Shown: piece after piece, positions 6,474-10,547 of the stretch
Numbering within the stretch: the first letter of the stretch is position 1
Layout: each line of letters begins with the position of its first letter
From: Planktomarina sp.
GTDB lineage: Bacteria; Pseudomonadota; Alphaproteobacteria; Rhodobacterales; Rhodobacteraceae
Assembly (NCBI GenBank): GCA_016780825.1
Contig: JADHLF010000057.1
Span: forward strand, 1-10,547
DNA length: 10,547 bases
Direction: 5' to 3'
Position numbers and translations under genes: made by a program
The notes under the pieces: generated by a model
The model's database searches: none
What the model was told of the DNA's origin: nothing
The model's input: the letters and a program-made list of their open reading frames with translations, nothing else

Positions 6474-7766
6474 TTATTCTCCTGCGACTAAATTGGCGGG
6501 CACCGGCTGCCCCTTGTGCTCAATAACCCGCATCGCCATGAGGGCGGCGGCAAAAAACAGCGCGGCTTCAAAGATGAAAACCGCACCAAAGGCGGGGCCA
6601 TCCGCGAAAAAACTGCGGGTGATATCAACCAAGACTGCGCCCGTAAGGCCGCCGAAACCGGCGGCAATGGCCTGCGCCGCGCCCCAGAGCCCCATACGGG
6701 TGCCCTCACGGTGACCGCGGCCCTCTGAGCTGGACGCAAGCGCCATCATGGCACTGATGGCTGATACAGCGAACATGCCGTTAAAGAACCCAAGAGCCAC
6801 CACGAGATAGGTAAAATTCAACGCGGTCGGCATCAGCCCTGACACACAGATGAGCAGTAACACCGCGCCCGATCCATAGCATCCACTCATGACCCATCGA
6901 CGCAGGGATCCAATTTTGAACCCCGTAGCCATAATACCAACGGTGAGCATCCCAACAAAAACCCCGCCGTTTTGTGCGCCGCTCAAAGAGGTTGACTGTC
7001 CAGGCGTGAAGCCAAAAACCAATCCTGCGTAGGGCTCAAGGATCAGTTCCTGCATGAAATAGGCGTTCATGGATAGAAAGACGAAAATTGTAAAATTCCG
7101 CGTTTTGGATTCCGCCCAAACCTCGCGCAGAGCCTCCTGGAACGGAATGCCCGGCTCACAGGCGCGTGGGCTGACCGAACGCTCAATGTTCCAAATGGCT
7201 AGGACCGTCAACACGACAGCCGATAGGGCGATTATCGAGACGACCGTCATGAGCCGCTCTGGGGAATAGGGATCCAAGAACTGTCCCGCCACACCAGCGG
7301 TCAGTGCAATGCCAAAGATCATCATCAACCAAGTAATCGTCGCCGCAGCCGCGCGCCGATGCGGGGCTGTTGCTGTGGCCAATAAAGCCAATAGCGATGT
7401 GCCGGACGCCCCAACGCCGATGCCGATCAACCCATAAGACAGAATGGAGGCGATCAAGGCGAGCCAATAGTGCACGGCAAATAATGTGACGGCATAGGTG
7501 GCCCCAGCACCGCCCAGCGCTAAGACGATCATTCCGCCGATAATCCAACGGGTCCGATTGCCGCCGACATCCGATCGAAAGCCCCAGCGCGGGCGCGACA
7601 TTTGGATCGCGTAATGCAGCCCGACCAATGCACCCGGCAAAAGCGCCGGCAGGGCAAATTCAACAACCATAAGGCGATTAAGGGTGGAAGTGGTGAGCAC
7701 CACAATAGACCCCAGGGCCATTTGCACCAATCCCAAGCGGAAAATTTGACTCCAAGATAGGCTCAT
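6474..7766 (-). CDS. PucC/LhaA-family (BCD) MFS protein beside bchP
   Basis: A 430-residue hydrophobic protein with about 12 predicted membrane spans, of the bacteriochlorophyll-delivery branch of the major facilitator superfamily (PucC, LhaA, and the Orf428/Bch2 protein found between bchG and bchP in Rhodobacter). Family-like stretches include the N-terminal RLGLVQMALGSIVVLTTSTL, LNRLMVVEFALPALLPGALV and RPRWGFRSDVGGNRTRWI, the last being the loop after the second span. Relatives assist LH1 or LH2 assembly, perhaps by carrying pigment; the exact role of this bchG-bchP-linked member is less settled. The start ATG overlaps the bchG stop as ATGA, with GAGG ending six bases upstream. Between BchG and BchP it is well placed to hold or pass newly esterified pigment, which is inference. 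Confidence 0.93.
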   Translation of the reverse strand: MSLSWSQIFRLGLVQMALGSIVVLTTSTLNRLMVVEFALPALLPGALVGLHYAIQMSRPRWGFRSDVGGNRTRWIIGGMIVLALGGAGATYAVTLFAVHYWLALIASILSYGLIGIGVGASGTSLLALLATATAPHRRAAAATITWLMMIFGIALTAGVAGQFLDPYSPERLMTVVSIIALSAVVLTVLAIWNIERSVSPRACEPGIPFQEALREVWAESKTRNFTIFVFLSMNAYFMQELILEPYAGLVFGFTPGQSTSLSGAQNGGVFVGMLTVGIMATGFKIGSLRRWVMSGCYGSGAVLLLICVSGLMPTALNFTYLVVALGFFNGMFAVSAISAMMALASSSEGRGHREGTRMGLWGAAQAIAAGFGGLTGAVLVDITRSFFADGPAFGAVFIFEAALFFAAALMAMRVIEHKGQPVPANLVAGE

Positions 7767-8662
7767 AGCAAACCTCGCAAGGCGATGGCGCTGATCATCA
7801 TGCCCGAGACATACATCGACACGCCCGTGGCATTATACCAAGGCGCGCGCGCCTTCGGATCTGTCAGCATGACCCGCATAGCCCAAAACTGCGCCGCCAG
7901 AAGCACCGCAATAATCCCAGCGAAAACAGGTCGGTTCCACAATAACAGCAGGGCAATAATGATCCCTTGTGGCACGCCCATAATCCAACAGGCCAGCCGC
8001 GCGGCGCGGTCTGAACCCAGAGTTACCGGCAATGAGTTGATGCCCAATTGGCGATCCCCTTCGGTGGCCTTAAAGTCGTTCAATGTCATGATTCCATGCG
8101 CGCCCAACGCATAAAGTCCCGCCAAAAGAACAATCCGCCAATCTGGCGCACCGGCCGATAAAACCGCAGCCCCCGTAAACCAGGGCAACCCCTCGTAGCA
8201 GAGCCCCACCAATCCCGGGCCCCACCAGCCAGAGGTTTTCAGCCGCAGTGGTTCCGCAGAATAGGCCCATGCTGCGAGAACTCCAAAAACGGTTGCCGCA
8301 AAGCCCCAGGGCCCCAATTGATACCCCACCAATAGGGAGAGCACCGACATCGCCCAGGCGATCCACAATCCCCATTTTCCTGGAATACGACCCGATGGGA
8401 TGGGGCGATCGGGTTCGTTGATGGCATCCACATGCCGATCACACCAATCATTTGCCGCCTGGCTCATGCCGCAGACAATAGGACCCGCGAGAATAAGGCC
8501 CAAAACGATCAACACCCAATGGCCCGAGACCGCAGCGCCAGAGGACACAATTCCACATAAAAATGCCCACATGGGTGGAAACCAGGTGATGGGCTTGAGC
8601 AAGAGCAACATGGCCATCGGCTCAGGCACTCGCCGTGGCTCTATGGGAATATATTCTGTCAT
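7763..8662 (-). CDS. bchG: Bacteriochlorophyll synthase BchG
   Basis: A 299-residue UbiA-family integral membrane prenyltransferase that esterifies bacteriochlorophyllide a with geranylgeranyl (or phytyl) diphosphate. The first aspartate-rich motif is N71-D72-WCD75-RHVD79 followed by EPDRPIPSGRIPG (83-95), the hallmark of chlorophyll synthases. The second is NDFKATEGDRQLGINSLP. The N-terminal LLKPITWFPPMWAFLCGIVSSG is nearly the same as Rhodobacter BchG. It is the first gene of the minus-strand operon bchG-MFS-bchP-idi. The start at 8662 agrees with the length of known homologues, yet no Shine-Dalgarno sequence precedes it and a PpsR-type palindrome ends two bases upstream. Translation from a very short leader is therefore likely. 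Confidence 0.97.
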   Translation of the reverse strand: MTEYIPIEPRRVPEPMAMLLLLKPITWFPPMWAFLCGIVSSGAAVSGHWVLIVLGLILAGPIVCGMSQAANDWCDRHVDAINEPDRPIPSGRIPGKWGLWIAWAMSVLSLLVGYQLGPWGFAATVFGVLAAWAYSAEPLRLKTSGWWGPGLVGLCYEGLPWFTGAAVLSAGAPDWRIVLLAGLYALGAHGIMTLNDFKATEGDRQLGINSLPVTLGSDRAARLACWIMGVPQGIIIALLLLWNRPVFAGIIAVLLAAQFWAMRVMLTDPKARAPWYNATGVSMYVSGMMISAIALRGLL

Positions 8663-8664
8663 AG

Positions 8665-8682
8665 TGTAATTTTAGACTTACA
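8665..8682. promoter_or_regulatory. PpsR/CrtJ-type operator 1 (bchG proximal)
   Basis: TGT (8665-8667), 12 bases, ACA (8680-8682), the exact spacing of the PpsR/CrtJ consensus TGT-N12-ACA. Symmetry extends to GTGTAA and TTACAC (8664-8669 and 8678-8683). It covers the proposed bchG -10 element. PpsR and CrtJ are redox- and light-responsive repressors of bch, crt and puc genes, so repression of the bchG operon under oxygen is the likely role. Confidence 0.75.
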
Positions 8683-8705
8683 CTTGGCCCTACATCAAGT
8701 GTAAA
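8677..8705 (-). promoter_or_regulatory. Putative bchG promoter
   Basis: On the minus strand, TTTACA (8705-8700) resembles a -35 box. After exactly 17 bases comes TGTAAG (8682-8677) as a -10-like box. Transcription would begin near 8670, giving a leader of under ten bases before the bchG ATG. The two elements coincide with the two PpsR-like boxes, as in PpsR-repressed promoters such as bchC. An alternative -35, TTGACA at 8740-8735, has no equally good -10. Confidence 0.5.
8678..8704. repeat. Perfect 9-bp inverted repeat linking the two PpsR boxes
   Basis: TTACACTTG (8678-8686) and CAAGTGTAA (8696-8704) are exact inverted repeats separated by nine bases. The repeat uses the inner half of operator 1 and the inner half of operator 2. 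It could therefore be a by-product of two symmetrical half sites facing each other or a distinct binding site. Confidence 0.6.
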
Positions 8706-8717
8706 GTTGTATTTACG
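8700..8717. promoter_or_regulatory. PpsR/CrtJ-type operator 2 (near-consensus)
   Basis: TGTAAA (8700-8705), six bases, TTTACG (8712-8717): TGT-N12-ACG, one base from the PpsR/CrtJ consensus, with otherwise perfect dyad symmetry. It lies 17 bases beyond operator 1 and covers the proposed bchG -35 element. Paired sites are typical of cooperative PpsR/CrtJ repression. Confidence 0.55.
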
Positions 8718-8732
8718 AATGCGGGTTTCGGT

Positions 8733-8755
8733 TTTGTCAAATGACTCGTGACAAA
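8733..8755. promoter_or_regulatory. Inverted repeat upstream of cycA
   Basis: TTTGTCA (8733-8739) and TGACAAA (8749-8755) are exact inverted repeats separated by nine bases. The spacing of TGT to ACA is 13 rather than 12, so it does not fit the PpsR rule exactly. It lies 60 bases before the cycA start codon. It may bind PpsR with relaxed spacing or another dimeric regulator; the identity is unknown. Confidence 0.45.
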
Positions 8756-8760
8756 CGGAC

Positions 8761-8788
8761 TTTACCCAGATGAAAATCACGCTAGATG
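8761..8788 (+). promoter_or_regulatory. Possible cycA promoter
   Basis: TTTACC (8761-8766), 16 bases, then TAGATG (8783-8788) is the best -35/-10-like pair before cycA on the + strand. It would give a leader of roughly 20 bases that contains the AAGGAG ribosome-binding site (8800-8805). The match to consensus is weak. Confidence 0.25.
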
Positions 8789-8814
8789 TTATCGAAGCAA
8801 AGGAGTGAGAACGA

Positions 8815-9249
8815 ATGAAAACAATGAAAATGGCCCTAATGGGTCTGTTGATGACAGCCGGTCCTGCGCTTGCGGGCGGCCACGCATCTGGGGACGCTGC
8901 TGCGGGTGAAGCGGTGTTTAAGAAATGCAAAGCCTGTCACGCCATCGTCGCTGATGATGGAACAGTGATTGTTAAAGGCGGAAAGAACGCGCCCAACCTC
9001 TATGGCATCTATGACCGTCAGGCAGCCGTACATCCTGACTTCAAAAAATATGGCGATTCTTTGGTCGAGGCTGGCGCCAAAGGCTTGGTTTGGAATGAGG
9101 CCGATTTTGTCGCCTATGTTGCAGACCCAAAAGAATTTCTTAAGTCATATTTGGGCGACAAAAAAGCGAAGTCCAAAATGGCCTTTAAACTAAAGGATGC
9201 AGAAGATCAGGCCAATGTTTGGGCCTATCTCGTGTCTGTGGCGGAATAG
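8815..9249 (+). CDS. cycA: Cytochrome c2, periplasmic electron carrier
   Basis: A 144-residue class I c-type cytochrome exported to the periplasm. Residues 1-20 form a signal peptide (MKTMKMALMG core, ending PALA) with likely cleavage before Gly21. The haem-binding motif CKACH is at 38-42. The axial methionine is Met122 in KSKMAFKL, the usual position for large cytochrome c2. Stretches NAPNLYGIYDRQA, FKKYGDSLVEAGAKGLVW and FLKSYLGDKKAK match Rhodobacter cytochrome c2 closely. It carries electrons from the cytochrome bc1 complex to the photo-oxidised reaction centre and probably to cytochrome c oxidase. AAGGAG (8800-8805) is well spaced for the ATG at 8815; an ATG at 8824 would shorten the signal peptide. 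A transcription terminator follows. Divergence from bchG across a PpsR-type region suggests co-regulation with photopigment genes. Confidence 0.95.
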   Translation: MKTMKMALMGLLMTAGPALAGGHASGDAAAGEAVFKKCKACHAIVADDGTVIVKGGKNAPNLYGIYDRQAAVHPDFKKYGDSLVEAGAKGLVWNEADFVAYVADPKEFLKSYLGDKKAKSKMAFKLKDAEDQANVWAYLVSVAE

Positions 9250-9274
9250 CCTGATTTAAATTTGCAGAAAACTT

Positions 9275-9304
9275 AAGGCCCTTCAAAATTTGAAGGGCCT
9301 TTTT
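9275..9304. terminator. Bidirectional intrinsic terminator between cycA and hemE
   Basis: AAGGCCCTTC (9275-9284) pairs with GAAGGGCCTT (9292-9301), and the AAAATTT between them lets the stem close further. On the + strand it runs into TTTTT (9300-9304), ending cycA 25 bases after its stop. On the minus strand it lies just past the hemE stop and is followed by TTAAGTTTT, so it can also terminate hemE, less ideally. Confidence 0.9.
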
Positions 9305-9305
9305 G

Positions 9306-10340
9306 TTACATAGATCGCAGCGTATCGATCATCAATTGGACGTTCTGTGGATCCGCATCCGGGGTGATGCCGTGACCCAAATTAAAGATATGCGGGCCCT
9401 TGGACAGAGCGCCTGCGATACGTTTGGTTTCCGCAACCAAGGCCGCCCCACCCGTCACCATGTGGGAGGAGGCGAGATTGCCCTGCACGCAGCCTTCTGG
9501 TTGCACATGATCTGCAACCCATTGCGCATCAATACCATCGTCAAACGCAATGCAATCGGCCCCTATCAAGCGGTGCAGACCTGCATAGTTCTCACCAGCA
9601 CCGCGCGGAAAGGCGATAATCGGAACATTGGGAAATTTGGCCTTTAAAGCCGCCGTGATACGGCGCATCGGTTCGATGGAATATTTCATGAAATCTTCGC
9701 CCTTGAGCGATCCGGCCCAGCTGTCAAAGAGTTTCACAACCTCCGCCCCCGCTTCTATCTGCGCGCTGAGGTAATGGATTGTGCCCTCCGTGATCAAATC
9801 AATCAAGGCTTCAAAAACAGCAGGGTTTTCAGCCTTCAAACGATGCGCGGGCCCTTGGTCTGGGGTGCCTTGACCGGCAATCATATAGGTTGCCACAGTC
9901 CAAGGTGACCCGGCAAATCCTATCAAGGTCGTGGCCTCGGGCAATTCTTCAGACAAAATTTTCACGGTCTTATAAATCGGCGCCAGATGCGCGTGAATAT
10001 CCGTTGCCGGTTTCAGCCTTGCAAGATCTTCTTGCGTGGTCACGGTCGACAGGCGCGGGCCTTCGCCCGTGACAAACCACAGATCCGCGCCCAGCGCCTG
10101 AGGAAGTAACAAAATATCTGCAAACAATATTGCAGCATCAAAGCCATAGCGCCTAATCGGCTGAAGAGTGACCTCCGCTGCCAATTCTGAATTATAGCAT
10201 AGCGACAGAAAATCGCCAGCCTGCGCGCGGGTGGCACGATATTCGGGAAGATAGCGGCCCGCTTGGCGCATCATCCAAATTGGAGCAGTTGGAAGTGTTT
10301 CTCCTGCCAGAGCGCGCAAGATTACTTTCCTTGATGTCAT
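9306..10340 (-). CDS. hemE: Uroporphyrinogen decarboxylase
   Basis: A 344-residue cytosolic enzyme that decarboxylates the four acetate side chains of uroporphyrinogen III to give coproporphyrinogen III, a step common to haem and bacteriochlorophyll. The first family signature PIWMMRQAGRYLPEYR (20-35) includes the substrate-binding arginines. The invariant aspartate is Asp75 in LFADILLLPQALG. The second signature GFAGSPWTVATYMI and the C-terminal NLGHGITPD with His323 are present. No catalytic residue is missing. The ATG at 10340 has only a modest GGGA upstream. It is transcribed away from hemC. A good minus-strand promoter candidate lies in the shared gap, overlapped by a PpsR-type operator. 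The terminator shared with cycA lies at its 3' end. Confidence 0.97.
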   Translation of the reverse strand: MTSRKVILRALAGETLPTAPIWMMRQAGRYLPEYRATRAQAGDFLSLCYNSELAAEVTLQPIRRYGFDAAILFADILLLPQALGADLWFVTGEGPRLSTVTTQEDLARLKPATDIHAHLAPIYKTVKILSEELPEATTLIGFAGSPWTVATYMIAGQGTPDQGPAHRLKAENPAVFEALIDLITEGTIHYLSAQIEAGAEVVKLFDSWAGSLKGEDFMKYSIEPMRRITAALKAKFPNVPIIAFPRGAGENYAGLHRLIGADCIAFDDGIDAQWVADHVQPEGCVQGNLASSHMVTGGAALVAETKRIAGALSKGPHIFNLGHGITPDADPQNVQLMIDTLRSM

Positions 10341-10386
10341 TGTGTTATTCCCAGATATTGCTTTGCAACACTATGCGCAGCATCAG

Positions 10387-10414
10387 TTCATAGAAGCAAG
10401 AGTTGTCAGGCCAA
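10387..10414 (-). promoter_or_regulatory. Putative hemE promoter
   Basis: On the minus strand TTGGCC (10414-10409) and TATGAA (10392-10387) are separated by 16 bases, a reasonable -35/-10 pair. It would give a leader of about 40 bases before the hemE ATG. The -35 box lies wholly inside the PpsR-type palindrome, suggesting repression. Confidence 0.4.
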
Positions 10415-10421
10415 GTTTACA
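10404..10421. promoter_or_regulatory. PpsR/CrtJ-type operator between hemE and hemC
   Basis: TGT (10404-10406), 12 bases, ACA (10419-10421), exactly the PpsR/CrtJ spacing. The inner bases show little symmetry, so it is a weaker match than the bchG box. It overlaps the hemE -35 candidate and ends 16 bases before the hemC ATG, so it could control both divergent genes. I recall hemE and hemC being placed in the PpsR regulon of Rhodobacter sphaeroides, which supports the assignment. Confidence 0.6.
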
Positions 10422-10437
10422 TGTTTAGGGATAGGAC

Positions 10438-10547
10438 ATGACTTATACATTACCCACTCCGAAGACCCCGCTCAATATCGGCACCCGAGGCTCTCCCTTG
10501 GCGCTGGCACAAGCCTATGAAACACGCGCACGACTGGCCAAGGCTTT
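10438..10547 (+). CDS. hemC: Hydroxymethylbilane synthase, N-terminal part
   Basis: The first 36 codons only; the gene continues beyond the right edge. The residues PLNIGTRGSPLALAQAYETRARL match the N-terminal substrate- and cofactor-binding region of porphobilinogen deaminase (the IGTRxSxLALxQ pattern). This enzyme polymerises four porphobilinogens to hydroxymethylbilane, two steps before HemE. AGGGA (10427-10431) is the ribosome-binding site for the ATG at 10438; a nearer AGGA is too close to be used well. The divergent arrangement with hemE puts two tetrapyrrole steps under one shared regulatory gap. Confidence 0.95.
   Translation, partial: MTYTLPTPKTPLNIGTRGSPLALAQAYETRARLAKA

Noticed and set aside
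8622..8930. A 102-codon minus-strand frame spanning the bchG-cycA gap
   Set aside because: It covers the promoter region and overlaps the starts of two well-supported genes; no ribosome-binding site or family pattern.
9303..9647. A 114-codon open frame antisense to hemE
   Set aside because: It starts inside the terminator region and mirrors conserved HemE codons; no recognisable protein features.
1..10547. Mobile element, defence system or CRISPR array
   Set aside because: No transposase, integrase, direct repeat array or foreign-looking base composition was seen; all genes are accounted for by photosynthesis, isoprenoid and tetrapyrrole functions.

Overview
This window is part of a photosynthesis gene cluster (PGC) from an alphaproteobacterium, almost certainly a purple bacterium or aerobic anoxygenic phototroph of the Rhodobacteraceae. 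The LH1 and reaction-centre proteins match the Rhodobacter type nearly residue for residue. The puf operon ends in pufX rather than the cytochrome gene pufC. The blocks pufQBALMX-dxs and bchG-MFS-bchP-idi are arranged as in Rhodobacter-type clusters. Base composition looks moderate and even, lower in G+C than typical Rhodobacter, which would suit a marine Roseobacter-group lineage. I cannot name the species from the sequence alone.

Layout. Positions 1-56 are the 3' end of pufQ. Next on the + strand come pufB and pufA (LH1 beta and alpha), pufL and pufM (reaction centre L and M), pufX, and after a 185-base gap packed with stem-loops, dxs (first enzyme of the MEP isoprenoid pathway). Facing dxs, with only 18 bases between stop codons, is a tightly overlapping minus-strand operon read bchG, a PucC/LhaA-family MFS gene, bchP, idi. 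A 152-base divergent promoter region separates bchG from a + strand cytochrome c2 gene (cycA). That gene converges on minus-strand hemE, with a shared bidirectional hairpin terminator between them. hemE is divergent from hemC, which runs off the right edge.

How it fits together. pufBALMX builds the LH1-RC core complex. Dxs and Idi supply C5 isoprenoid units. BchG attaches the C20 prenyl alcohol to bacteriochlorophyllide and BchP reduces geranylgeranyl to phytyl. The MFS protein is of the family linked to bacteriochlorophyll delivery and LH assembly. HemE and HemC act in the common tetrapyrrole pathway. Soluble cytochrome c2 would re-reduce the photo-oxidised reaction centre, which is consistent with no pufC lying next to pufM.

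Regulation visible in the sequence. Both divergent intergenic regions carry TGT-N12-ACA palindromes, the recognition pattern of the photosystem repressor PpsR/CrtJ: one perfect and one near-perfect box before bchG, and one perfect box between hemE and hemC. Strong stem-loops lie in every wide gap of the puf transcript (pufQ-pufB, pufA-pufL, pufX-dxs), fitting segmental mRNA stability control. No mobile element, CRISPR array, tRNA, rRNA or unknown gene was seen. I find no evidence for a wholly new system; the most interesting material is regulatory.
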